DNA from: Anaerolineales bacterium
GTDB lineage: Bacteria > Chloroflexota > Anaerolineae > Anaerolineales > UBA11579
Length of the DNA stretch: 64,000 nucleotides
Direction: 5' to 3'
Assembly: GCA_019637755.1 (NCBI GenBank)
Contig: JAHBVC010000002.1
Coordinates: 229,342-293,341, forward strand
Each line of letters begins with the position of its first letter. Positions within the stretch are counted from its first letter, which is position 1. Below the pieces are notes generated by a model. The model ran no database searches and was not told the origin of the DNA. It worked only from the letters and a program-made list of their open reading frames with translations. Both the position numbers and the translations under genes were made by a program. This document shows, one piece after another, positions 49,297 to 57,317 of the stretch.

Positions 49297-49908
49297 TTAT
49301 TCCGCCAGCAATAGTTGCAGGTCATGGGTCATGTCGCTGACCTGCATCTCGAAGGGAAAGGTAAGGCGCAGGTTGCCCTGCGTATCCACCACGTAGGCCC
49401 GCGTGGAGTGATTGACGGCATATTCCAGGGCGCTTTGTGGCATAGGCACGATCTGGCGGCCCACGTAGTAGTTGCGCCAGATGGGATCGAGGGTTTCGAT
49501 GTCACCGGAGAGGCCGATGAAGGCGGGGTTGAAGTAGCGCGCGTACTCATCGGCTACGCTGGGGGTATCACGGTCAGGATCGGCGGTGATGAAAACAAAA
49601 TCCACCTGGCTGGCTTGCTCGCCGAGGCGGGTGTAGATCTGCTGGAACTTGGCCAGGGTGCCCGGGCAGTAATCCGGGCAGTGGGTGTAGCCAAAGTACA
49701 GCACCACCACGCGGCCAGCCTGCTGGCTGAGATCAAAGGGGGTGCCATCCAGGCGCTGCAACTGGATCGGTGCGGCGACGGTAGAGGGTGTGATCTCAGA
49801 ACCGCGGAAGGCTTGCTGGTCTTGCCAGATCGTATAGGCGGAGGAGCCCAGGAGAGCAAGCACTACAACAGCGATGGCAACATACAAGAGCGTGCGTGTA
49901 TTTTTCAT
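49297..49908 (-). CDS. SCO1/SenC-type copper chaperone
   Basis: A 203-aa membrane-anchored thioredoxin-fold protein: FGYTHCPDYCPGTLAKFQ (CxxxC copper site), FITADPDRDTPSVADEY and the late VNHSTRAYVVD histidine. SCO reduces or metallates the CuA site. ATG 49908 is used, as it gives a normal anchor helix. Confidence 0.92.
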   Translation of the reverse strand: MKNTRTLLYVAIAVVVLALLGSSAYTIWQDQQAFRGSEITPSTVAAPIQLQRLDGTPFDLSQQAGRVVVLYFGYTHCPDYCPGTLAKFQQIYTRLGEQASQVDFVFITADPDRDTPSVADEYARYFNPAFIGLSGDIETLDPIWRNYYVGRQIVPMPQSALEYAVNHSTRAYVVDTQGNLRLTFPFEMQVSDMTHDLQLLLAE

Positions 49909-49927
49909 TTCGGTGTCTTTGCAAAAC

Positions 49928-49997
49928 AAAAGCGGGCGATCGTTGGCCTACACCAACCGTGAAGCGGCTGGTGCAGGGCCAGCACCGGCCCGCTTTT
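49928..49997 (-). terminator. Branched terminator at the end of the oxidase subunit operon
   Basis: A 10-bp closing stem AAAAGCGGGC / GCCCGCTTTT encloses two small hairpins (GCTGG...CCAGC and GTTGG...CCAAC), followed by TTTTGTTTTG on the minus strand. It lies between ctaE and SCO. Confidence 0.65.
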
Positions 49998-50026
49998 TGT
50001 TATACCCGATGGATATGTGTAGAGGC

Positions 50027-50587
50027 TTAGATTGGCGTCCCGAGCAGGTACAAGCCCACGTAGAAGAACATCCACACCACATCGATGAAGTGCCAGTAGA
50101 TGGCGCAGGCTTCCACCGCCCAGTGCTTCTCAGCGCTGTAGTGGCCGCGGCGGCCGTTGTTCCACACGATGAACAGGAAGACGACGCCGGTGAAGACGTG
50201 GAAGGCATGGAAGCCGGTCATCGAGTAGAAGACCGCGCCGGCTTGCCCGTCTGAGGGGCCGAAGGGCGCCAACTGCCATTCAACGCCCACCACGCCGATG
50301 AGGAAGATGATGCCGAGCAGCATGGTGATGAAGGTGTTGCGCAGGAAGGCCGGGCGGTTGCCGTGGGCCATTTCCACTTCGGCACGGTTCATCAGGAAGC
50401 TGCTGACCAGCAGCAGGATGGTGACGGCCAGGCCGAGCCCCTGCTCCAGATGCGGGCGATGGTCACCCAGCAGCACCATGCGGGCGACGAACAGGCCCAC
50501 GAAGACGAACGAGTCTGAGATCAGGAAGAGCCACAGGCCCAGGCGATTGCGCGCCAGTTTGGTGGCGTAACTTTCTACAACGGACAT
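50027..50587 (-). CDS. ctaE: Cytochrome c oxidase subunit III
   Basis: A 186-aa protein with five membrane helices, the short bacterial form. Motifs: LGLWLFLISDSFVFVGLF, GFHAFHVFTGVVFLFIVW, WHFIDVVWMFFY. Part of the aa3 complex. Confidence 0.93.
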   Translation of the reverse strand: MSVVESYATKLARNRLGLWLFLISDSFVFVGLFVARMVLLGDHRPHLEQGLGLAVTILLLVSSFLMNRAEVEMAHGNRPAFLRNTFITMLLGIIFLIGVVGVEWQLAPFGPSDGQAGAVFYSMTGFHAFHVFTGVVFLFIVWNNGRRGHYSAEKHWAVEACAIYWHFIDVVWMFFYVGLYLLGTPI

Positions 50588-50803
50588 TTAGTGCTCCTCA
50601 CCGGAGGAGAACAGGCGCCCAACATGCATGTACTCCGTGATTACAAAGAAGGCTTTGAAGGCGGCCACCACCAGGAGCAGCTTGCCCCAGGGTGGCGCGA
50701 TCACGCCGACGAGGTACTCACCGAAGGTGAGCACCGCCAACATCATGGCGACCCACAGCCCTCGGGTTAGTGCCGCACGGCGGCTTTCGTTGATTTCGGC
50801 CAT
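50588..50803 (-). CDS. Cytochrome c oxidase subunit IV-type small protein
   Basis: A 71-aa protein with two membrane segments (TRGLWVAMMLAVLTFGEYL, LLLVVAAFKAFFVITEYMHV); matches the prokaryotic COX4 pattern. Directly abuts ctaE. Confidence 0.75.
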   Translation of the reverse strand: MAEINESRRAALTRGLWVAMMLAVLTFGEYLVGVIAPPWGKLLLVVAAFKAFFVITEYMHVGRLFSSGEEH

Positions 50804-50821
50804 TCCAGTACTCCTCGACCC

Positions 50822-52741
50822 TTAGTGCGCGGCGGGGGCTTCGCCCGCCGGATTGACATTCACGTAGCGCGAATTGGGCAGGCCGTAGTCATACGGCTCA
50901 CCCACCACTTCGATGGGGCTCTCATAGTTGTGCAGCGGCATGGGATTGGGGCGCTGCCATTCGGGCGAGCGCGAATTCCAGACGTTGCCCGGGGTCTTCT
51001 CGCCCTTGGTCCAGTTGCGGATGATGTTGAAAGCCACCACCAGCATGCCGGCGAAGACCATGAAACCACCGATGGTGAGCAGCAGTTGCATGCTGTCAAA
51101 GCCCAGGGCGGCATCGTAATCGGCCACACGGCGGCGCATGCCCAGCAAGCCGAGCACCAACTGCAGGTTGCTCATCAGCATAAAGCCGATGAACATCAGC
51201 CAGAAGGAGAGCACGCCCTGCTTCTCGTTGTACATCCGCCCGGTCATCTTCGGGAACCAGTAGTAGATGGCCGCCACGAAGGGGAAGATGAAACCACCGA
51301 ACATGGTGTCATGGAAGTGGCCGACAACGAACCAGGTGTCATGCACATGCAGGTCCGTAGCGATGGTGGCCAGCGGGGGCCCGGTAACGCCACCCAACAA
51401 GAAGATGAGGATGGCGCCCAGGGTAAACAGCATCGGCGCTTTGAGATCGGCCTTGCCTTGCCACAGGGTAGCCGCCCAACTAAAGAACTTGACGCCCGTG
51501 GGCACTGCCACCAGCAGGGTGGAATACATGAAAGGAATGCGCAGGAAGGGGCTCATGCCGGAGACGAACATGTGGTGCGCCCACACAAAGAAGCTCACGC
51601 CGGCGATACCGAAGGAGGAGAACGCCACCCAACGGTACCCATAGAGCGGCTTGCGCACGAAGACCGGCAGCAGCTCACTGATCAGCCCCAGGCCAGGCAG
51701 AATGAAGACGTATACGGCGGGGTGCGAGTAGAACCAGAACAAGTGCTGGTAGAGCACCGGGTCACCGCCCTTGAGCGAGTCAAAGAAGGGCATGCCCAGC
51801 AAGCGCTCCAGCATGATGAGCTGGAAGGAAAGACCGATCAACTGGGTGGCGGTGAACTGGATCACCGCGGTGGCCAGCGCCGACCAGCAGAAGACCGGCA
51901 TCTTGAGCAGGCTCATGCCCTTGGCGCGCATGGTCAGCGTGGAAACGATGACGTTGATCGAGCCGGAAATGGACGAGAGGCCGACGAGATAGACACCGAT
52001 GAGGAACATCTGCATGCCCAGCGGGGCACGCAGGCTGAGCGGCGGGTAGCCTACCCAACCGGTATCGAAGCCGCCCAGGAACAAGCTGCTGAGCAGGATG
52101 ATGGCGCCGGGCACGTTGACCCAGAAGGCAAACGCGTTGAGGCGCGGGAAGGCCATGTCGTTGGCGCCGATGAGCATGGGCACCAGGTAGTTGGACATGG
52201 CGCCGATGCCCAGCAGAATGCCGGCGATCATCACGATGCCGTGCAACGACATCAGCGTGTTGTAGAGGTGCGGGCCATCGTAGCCCAGCAACACCTTGAA
52301 GATCTCACTGTTGAGGAAGGTGATGCCTGAGCTGGCCAGCTCAATGCGGAAGAGCATGGCGAAGGTACCGCCGAAGAGCAGCAGCAGCAAGGAGGTGACG
52401 CCGTACTGCACGCCGATGACCTTGTGGTCAAAGTCGACACTGAAGAAACGCATCCAGTGCGGCTTGTTGGGGTCAGGCGTGTGGTCGTCTGAGGTTTCCT
52501 CGCCGCGCGCCCACTTGAACCAGTCACCGAAGACCCCCGCGCCGACCAGGAAGCTGATGGCGCCGACGATGACACCGCCAACCACGATGATCTCGCGGAT
52601 GTGGGCGTCATCGGCCTCGACCGGGCTGGAGAGCGGCAGGCCGAAGATGACGCGCAGCGCCATCACGAAGCCCATGCCGACGGCAGTGCCAACAATCTGG
52701 GCGATCAGACCGCGGAAAAAACTAGTGGAAAAGAAACGCAT
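50822..52741 (-). CDS. ctaD: Cytochrome c oxidase subunit I, A2-like
   Basis: A 639-aa subunit I with the 12-helix core plus extra N-terminal hydrophobic segments. Heme and CuB ligands are visible: SLHGIVMI, the WFYSHPAVYVFILPG helix VI motif, WAHHMFVSG and VGHFHDTMFGG. YSHPAVY in place of GHPEVY lacks the glutamate, the mark of A2-type heme-copper oxidases. Confidence 0.95.
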   Translation of the reverse strand: MRFFSTSFFRGLIAQIVGTAVGMGFVMALRVIFGLPLSSPVEADDAHIREIIVVGGVIVGAISFLVGAGVFGDWFKWARGEETSDDHTPDPNKPHWMRFFSVDFDHKVIGVQYGVTSLLLLLFGGTFAMLFRIELASSGITFLNSEIFKVLLGYDGPHLYNTLMSLHGIVMIAGILLGIGAMSNYLVPMLIGANDMAFPRLNAFAFWVNVPGAIILLSSLFLGGFDTGWVGYPPLSLRAPLGMQMFLIGVYLVGLSSISGSINVIVSTLTMRAKGMSLLKMPVFCWSALATAVIQFTATQLIGLSFQLIMLERLLGMPFFDSLKGGDPVLYQHLFWFYSHPAVYVFILPGLGLISELLPVFVRKPLYGYRWVAFSSFGIAGVSFFVWAHHMFVSGMSPFLRIPFMYSTLLVAVPTGVKFFSWAATLWQGKADLKAPMLFTLGAILIFLLGGVTGPPLATIATDLHVHDTWFVVGHFHDTMFGGFIFPFVAAIYYWFPKMTGRMYNEKQGVLSFWLMFIGFMLMSNLQLVLGLLGMRRRVADYDAALGFDSMQLLLTIGGFMVFAGMLVVAFNIIRNWTKGEKTPGNVWNSRSPEWQRPNPMPLHNYESPIEVVGEPYDYGLPNSRYVNVNPAGEAPAAH

Positions 52742-52755
52742 CCTCTACTCCTTAG

Positions 52756-53790
52756 TTACTGCAAGCTCTCAATGAACGCCACGATCTGGTCGATCTGTTC
52801 AGCGTTCAGCAGTTCATCAAAGTTTTGCGGCATGATGTTGGGCTGGTAGCCGGCCACAATCTGTGCGTTCGGATCCACGATGGATGCACGCAGGTATTGG
52901 GTATCGGCGGTCACGGTGCTGCCGTCAGCCAGCTCCACCGTGTGGCCGGGCAAGCCCAGCCAGGTGGGGCCAACTTTGGGCGTGCCGTCGGTGGTGTGGC
53001 AGCCGAGGCAGCCGAAGGTCTGCGCCCAGCGGGCGCCGCACTCGGCGTCGCTCAGGTTGCACTCGCCGGATTGCTCGGTGAGCCAACTGCTGAATTCAGA
53101 ACCATCCACCACTTGCACCTGGGCCAGCATGCTGTAGTGGCCCTGGCCGCACAATTCGGCGCACTCCACGGTGTAGAGGCCGTTGGTGTTGGGGGTGATG
53201 CGCAGTTCACGCACGTATTCTTCGCCGCCAGGCAAGATGTCTTGCTTGACGCGGAATTCAGGCACAAAGAAGGAATGGATGACATCCTGCGAATGCAAGC
53301 GCAGCAGCACCTGGCGGTTGCGCGGCAACACCAGCGTGTCTGAGGCCACCGCGGTGTTGATGCCCTCAGGGGTGGTGACTTCGTACTCGAAGCGCCAGCT
53401 CCACTGGGCGGCGTACACATCCACCGTAATCGCATCCGGGTCACGGCGCTCCACATCGGAGAGCGTTTGGCCACCGATCACCGCCATCCAGAGCACAATG
53501 CCGATGGGAATGATCGTCCAAACGATTTCCAGACGCTGGTTGCCTTCCATGTACACGCCATCGCCCTTTTCGCCCTTCTTGCGGCGAAAGACGAAGACAC
53601 TGTACAAAACGAATACAGTAATCAGCGAGACAAAGAAGGCGATGAACCAGAAGTGCAGATTGAAGAGCCAGTCCACCGTGATGGCTTGTTGGCTGGCTTG
53701 TGCAGGCAGCAGGATACCGCTGGTGAACAGCAGCCCCATGCCAATGGTCGAAATGACCACAAGCACGCCAACAATGAGGAGATGAATCAT
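52756..53790 (-). CDS. ctaC: Cytochrome c oxidase subunit II with fused cytochrome c (caa3 type)
   Basis: A 344-aa protein: two membrane helices (about 5-28 and 47-68), CuA domain with VECAELCGQGHYSM (C210, C214, H218, M221 and H172 in IHSFF), and a C-terminal heme c domain with CLGCH (261-265). GGAGG is 7 bases before the ATG. First gene of the operon. Confidence 0.95.
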   Translation of the reverse strand: MIHLLIVGVLVVISTIGMGLLFTSGILLPAQASQQAITVDWLFNLHFWFIAFFVSLITVFVLYSVFVFRRKKGEKGDGVYMEGNQRLEIVWTIIPIGIVLWMAVIGGQTLSDVERRDPDAITVDVYAAQWSWRFEYEVTTPEGINTAVASDTLVLPRNRQVLLRLHSQDVIHSFFVPEFRVKQDILPGGEEYVRELRITPNTNGLYTVECAELCGQGHYSMLAQVQVVDGSEFSSWLTEQSGECNLSDAECGARWAQTFGCLGCHTTDGTPKVGPTWLGLPGHTVELADGSTVTADTQYLRASIVDPNAQIVAGYQPNIMPQNFDELLNAEQIDQIVAFIESLQ

Positions 53791-53810
53791 CCGTTATCCT
53801 CCGAAAAAAG

Positions 53811-53840
53811 GCCTTTCGTGTTGTTATTGTGCCGAAAGGT
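53811..53840. promoter_or_regulatory. Inverted repeat upstream of the oxidase operon
   Basis: CCTTTCG / CGAAAGG arms separated by 14-15 bases. A TATACT lies ~20 bases further upstream (minus strand). Could be an operator or leader hairpin. Confidence 0.4.
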
Positions 53841-53876
53841 ACGAAGTCGAGTATATCACCTTTTCGGCAGCCAAAA

Positions 53877-54347
53877 TCAGCCGTGCAGCCCCTGCAAGGC
53901 CTTGAGCACTTTAGTGCTGTGCTTGGGCACGCTGACCTTGTCGTAGATCTCAGCAATGTTGCCTTGCGGGTCGATCAGGAAGGTGGAGCGGATGACGCCG
54001 AAGTACTTGTTGCCGAACATGGATTTCTCGCCCCACACGCCGTACTGCTCGCAGACCACATGCCCAGCGTCGGCCAGCAGCGGAAAAGGCAGATCAAACT
54101 TCTGCTTGAACTTCTCGTGCGAGTCCTCATCGTCCGGGCTGACGCCGAGGATCACTGCGCCGGCCGCCTGGTACTCGGAATAATCATCGCGAAAGTTGCA
54201 GGCTTCCAGCGTGCAGCCCGGCGTGTCGTCTTTGGGGTAGAAGTACAGCACCACCGTCTGGCCGCGGTAATCGGCCAGCGAGTGCAGCTTGCCCGTCTCA
54301 TCGGGCAGTTTGAAATCGGGGGCCGGTTGGCCTACTTTAAGTTCCAT
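53877..54347 (-). CDS. bcp: Thioredoxin-dependent peroxiredoxin, Bcp/PrxQ type
   Basis: A 156-aa protein with the AhpC/TSA fold: YFYPKDDTPGCTLEACNFRD, with peroxidatic C45 and resolving C50, the Bcp spacing. Reduces hydroperoxides. Confidence 0.93.
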   Translation of the reverse strand: MELKVGQPAPDFKLPDETGKLHSLADYRGQTVVLYFYPKDDTPGCTLEACNFRDDYSEYQAAGAVILGVSPDDEDSHEKFKQKFDLPFPLLADAGHVVCEQYGVWGEKSMFGNKYFGVIRSTFLIDPQGNIAEIYDKVSVPKHSTKVLKALQGLHG

Positions 54348-54397
54348 CGGTCTTCTCCTTGCGAAAGATCGTGTATGTGCTGAGAGTGTACCCGCCG

Positions 54398-55318
54398 CTA
54401 GCGCAGCCAGAAGCCCTGGGCCAGTAGATAGGCGGTGAGGAAGGGGATGGCGACGCCATTGAAGGTGAGCGCCAGCCAGTTGGGCTTTAGGCCCTGGGCA
54501 ATGCGTTGCAGGTACCAGACCTGCAAACCGGCCAGCGGCAGGCTGAACAGCGCCATGCTACCGATGGCCGCGGGCAGGCCGGCAGTGAGCGCCCCCAGCA
54601 GCAGCGCGTAGCCGGCGGCCAACAGGGCGTGGTGCAGGCGCAGCCCCTGCTCCCAGCCGGCACGCACCAGCAGGGTCAGCTTGCCTACTTTGAGATCCTG
54701 GGCGTAATCGGCAAATTCCAGCGCCAGCATGGCCGCCAGGGTGAGCGCCACTAGCGGGAAGGTGCTCAGGCCGAGCAGGCGGTGCATCGCCCCACTCTGC
54801 AGGGTGAAGCCCAGGGCGGGCACCAGCGCGGCGAGCAGTATGGCGGTGCTCAACTCACCGTAGCCACTGGTCGCCAGGTGCAGCGGTGGCACGCTGTAGC
54901 TCAGCGCGCCGAACAGGATCAGCGCCAGCAGCGAGCCCACGGTGAGGTTGAGCTGGCCGCTGCGCAGCAAGGCGTGCGTGGCCACGGCCAGCACGGCCAG
55001 CAGGCTGCCGGCGGCGATCAAGGCCACCTGCGGGCGCAGTTGGCCGGCGCCCTGCCCCAGCACGCCGCTGCCGCCGCTGAATAGCGTGCGCTGCGGGTGG
55101 CCGGCATCTTCGCCGTGATCAAAGTATTCATTAAGGTAATGCACGCACAACTGCAAGGCGCTGACCCAGATCTGGCCGTTGAGCACAACGCCCCAAACCA
55201 ACGGATGGCCGAGATAGCGCGCCATACCGACGCCGAGAGCATAGAACAAAACGCCCGCCGCCAAAAACCACGGGCGGGAGAGTTGAACGAATAAGAAAAA
55301 CGGATGGGGTTGCTTCAC
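54398..55318 (-). CDS. UbiA-superfamily prenyltransferase (MenA-like)
   Basis: A 306-aa protein with about nine membrane segments and the two aspartate motifs NEYFDHGED and DYAQDLKVGK. It probably attaches a prenyl chain to an aromatic acceptor such as a menaquinone precursor. GTG start 4 bases after the cupin-like gene. Confidence 0.75.
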   Translation of the reverse strand: MKQPHPFFLFVQLSRPWFLAAGVLFYALGVGMARYLGHPLVWGVVLNGQIWVSALQLCVHYLNEYFDHGEDAGHPQRTLFSGGSGVLGQGAGQLRPQVALIAAGSLLAVLAVATHALLRSGQLNLTVGSLLALILFGALSYSVPPLHLATSGYGELSTAILLAALVPALGFTLQSGAMHRLLGLSTFPLVALTLAAMLALEFADYAQDLKVGKLTLLVRAGWEQGLRLHHALLAAGYALLLGALTAGLPAAIGSMALFSLPLAGLQVWYLQRIAQGLKPNWLALTFNGVAIPFLTAYLLAQGFWLR

Positions 55319-55324
55319 GCAGCC

Positions 55325-55765
55325 TCAGCGCTGGCCCGCGGGCACATGCGCGGCCAGCTCTGCGGGGCTGGCTTGGCGATCGCCGGCGTGTGCGGCACTG
55401 TGCGTGCTGAGCCACAGCACGCGCGCCGCGTCGCTGGCGGCCAGGCTGCAGGCAACGCCAAAGGGCACCAGCACGCCCTCGGGCGTGGCGGCGTCGAGCG
55501 CCAGCTGCGCAAAGACGGCATGGCTGGGCGACTGTGGGCGCAGGTCGAGCAGGCGCAGTTGGCAACGGCCGTCGAGGGCGAAGACCACACGGTCGGCTTC
55601 GGCGCGCAAGGTATAGGGCGTGGCGCCGCCGGCGGCCAGCGTTTCCGTGGAAAGCTGGCCAAAGCGGCGCAGCACATGATCCACCTCGCGCAGCAAGCGC
55701 GTCTCGCCGGCCGCGGCGCTCAGCGGCCAACGGTGCATATCGGCGATCGGCTGGGCGGCGTTCAT
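55325..55765 (-). CDS. Cupin (RmlC-like) protein
   Basis: A 146-aa beta-rich protein. VVFALDGRCQLRLLDLRPQSPSHAVF...GVLVPFGVACSL resembles the cupin core of RmlC/WxcM-type sugar epimerases, without their catalytic His seen. Overlaps the DinB gene (ATGA). Function unknown. Confidence 0.5.
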   Translation of the reverse strand: MNAAQPIADMHRWPLSAAAGETRLLREVDHVLRRFGQLSTETLAAGGATPYTLRAEADRVVFALDGRCQLRLLDLRPQSPSHAVFAQLALDAATPEGVLVPFGVACSLAASDAARVLWLSTHSAAHAGDRQASPAELAAHVPAGQR

Positions 55766-56244
55766 GGCAACTGCAGGGCGCGTTTGATATCGCGCTGGTG
55801 GCCGATCAAGTGAATGTACATCAACTTGGCCATATGCTTAACTTCGGTTTCACCCAGGGCTGGATGGCGGCCGCGGCGCTCCAGCGCCTCATCGCTCAGG
55901 CCACGCACCCACTCCACCGTGGCAGCGCGGCGGCGGGCAAATTCGTCCAGCAGCCAGGCATCGTCATGTTGCGTGCTCATTTCGCTGGTGTGGCTAGCAT
56001 TCCAGCGATTGATGTTGAAATCGGCAGGCACGCCCTCGCCACCGGCGGCGACGCGTTGCATCACGCGCCCGATCGAGCCTTCGACCTCAACAAAGTGGGC
56101 CAGCAGGTCATGCGTGGTCCAGGCCAGGCCATCTTCGTAGATGCGCGTTTGCATTTGCTCTGGGCTGAGGGCGCGCAGGAAGGCGAGGGTCTTCTCGCCT
56201 TCGCTGTGCAGTGCATCGGCCAGTTCGTGAGCCAGGGCGGACAT
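55762..56244 (-). CDS. DinB-family four-helix protein
   Basis: A 160-aa protein: TTHDLLAHFVEVEGSIGRVM and MYIHLIGHQRDIKRAL show the histidines of the DinB/MDMPI metal site. Such proteins include thiol-dependent transferases and isomerases. ATG shares a base with the stop of the proline dehydrogenase gene. Confidence 0.75.
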   Translation of the reverse strand: MSALAHELADALHSEGEKTLAFLRALSPEQMQTRIYEDGLAWTTHDLLAHFVEVEGSIGRVMQRVAAGGEGVPADFNINRWNASHTSEMSTQHDDAWLLDEFARRRAATVEWVRGLSDEALERRGRHPALGETEVKHMAKLMYIHLIGHQRDIKRALQLP

Positions 56245-57200
56245 TAGCGCCTCACCAGGTTGGTCAGGAAGAACCACAGGTTGGCCGGGCGCTCAGCCAG
56301 ACGGCGCATGAAGTAGGGATACCACTCGCGGCCGTAGGGCACATAGATACGCACGGGGTAGCCCTCTGCGGCCAGGGATTGCTGCAGATCACGGCGGATG
56401 CCGTAGAGCATTTGGAATTCGACCTGCGCCTTAGGCACGCCGAGCTCAGCGGCGTGCTGCTTGGCGTAGGCAATACGCTGCGGGTCCTGGCTGGCCACGG
56501 CCAGCATCGGCGGCCAGGGGCCGGCCGGGCCGCCGGCGGGCGGCAGGTGCTGGCCGGCATGCAAGAGCAAGTCAGCCAGGCGGTCATAGGCGGCATCCAC
56601 ATCCGCCTTGCGCGGGAAGGCCCGGTCAGCCGGCTCCATATAAGCGCCCTTGACCACGCGCACGCGGGCGCCCTCGGCGATCAGTGCGTGCACATCGGCT
56701 TCACTTCTATATAAGTATGCCTGGATCACGACGCCGAGATTGGTGTATCCGGCGGCACGCAGGCCGCGGTAAAGGCCAAGGGTGATATCCACCCAGGGCG
56801 TATCTTCCATATCAATGCGCACAAACACCTGGCGCTCGCTGGCGGCCTGCACGATCTGGCGCAGGTTTTCCTCGGCCAGGGCCACATCCAGCTTCAGGCC
56901 CAACTGGGTGAGCTTGATCGAGACGCCGGAGTGCACGCCGCTTTCGGCGATCTGGGTGATGGTCTCGATGATGCGGGCGGTGGAGGCTTGGGCCGCGGCG
57001 GCATCGGCGGTGTGCTCGCCGAGCAGATCCAGGGTGGCGAGCATGCCCTCACTGTTCAGCTTGCGTACGGCGTGCAGCGCATCACCCAGCTCGTCACCGG
57101 CAACAAAGCGGCGCGCCATGCGGCGTGCCACGCCAAGGCGCATGGTGAAACGTTTGGCCCAGGCGGCTTGCGAAAGATAGATCAGAAAACTACGCAGCAT
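56244..57200 (-). CDS. Proline dehydrogenase (monofunctional)
   Basis: A 318-aa FAD enzyme of the PRODH family, first step of proline breakdown. Motifs: VSIKLTQLG, VFVRIDMEDTPW, LGVVIQAYLYRSEADV, RVVKGAYMEP, EFQMLYGIR and the C-terminal VYVPYGREWYPYFMRRLAERPAN (here RIYVPYG). The P5C dehydrogenase is not in the window. Confidence 0.93.
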   Translation of the reverse strand: MLRSFLIYLSQAAWAKRFTMRLGVARRMARRFVAGDELGDALHAVRKLNSEGMLATLDLLGEHTADAAAAQASTARIIETITQIAESGVHSGVSIKLTQLGLKLDVALAEENLRQIVQAASERQVFVRIDMEDTPWVDITLGLYRGLRAAGYTNLGVVIQAYLYRSEADVHALIAEGARVRVVKGAYMEPADRAFPRKADVDAAYDRLADLLLHAGQHLPPAGGPAGPWPPMLAVASQDPQRIAYAKQHAAELGVPKAQVEFQMLYGIRRDLQQSLAAEGYPVRIYVPYGREWYPYFMRRLAERPANLWFFLTNLVRR

Positions 57201-57230
57201 AGGGTTTTAGATTCCGCGAGGTAGTGGATG

Positions 57231-57270
57231 GCGTATGCGCGCTCCTGATATTCATGCAGCGCTCATACGC
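57231..57270. promoter_or_regulatory. Inverted repeat between divergent genes
   Basis: GCGTATGCGCGC (57231-57242) and GCGCTCATACGC (57259-57270) match 11 of 12, spacer 16. Lies in the shared upstream region of the proline dehydrogenase operon and the next gene. Confidence 0.4.
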
Positions 57271-57317
57271 GCGAATTCTATCATGCCAGGCGGATGCGAT
57301 ATACTCGCCGCAGTCTT

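Noticed and set aside
50825..52330. Plus-strand frame of 501 codons opposite ctaD
   Set aside because: His/Gln/Glu-rich antisense translation of a conserved membrane protein.
55641..55655. Host copy of the parS-like site (GTTTCCGTGGAAAG)
   Set aside because: Arms are imperfect and the match to the prophage 16-mer is poor; likely chance.
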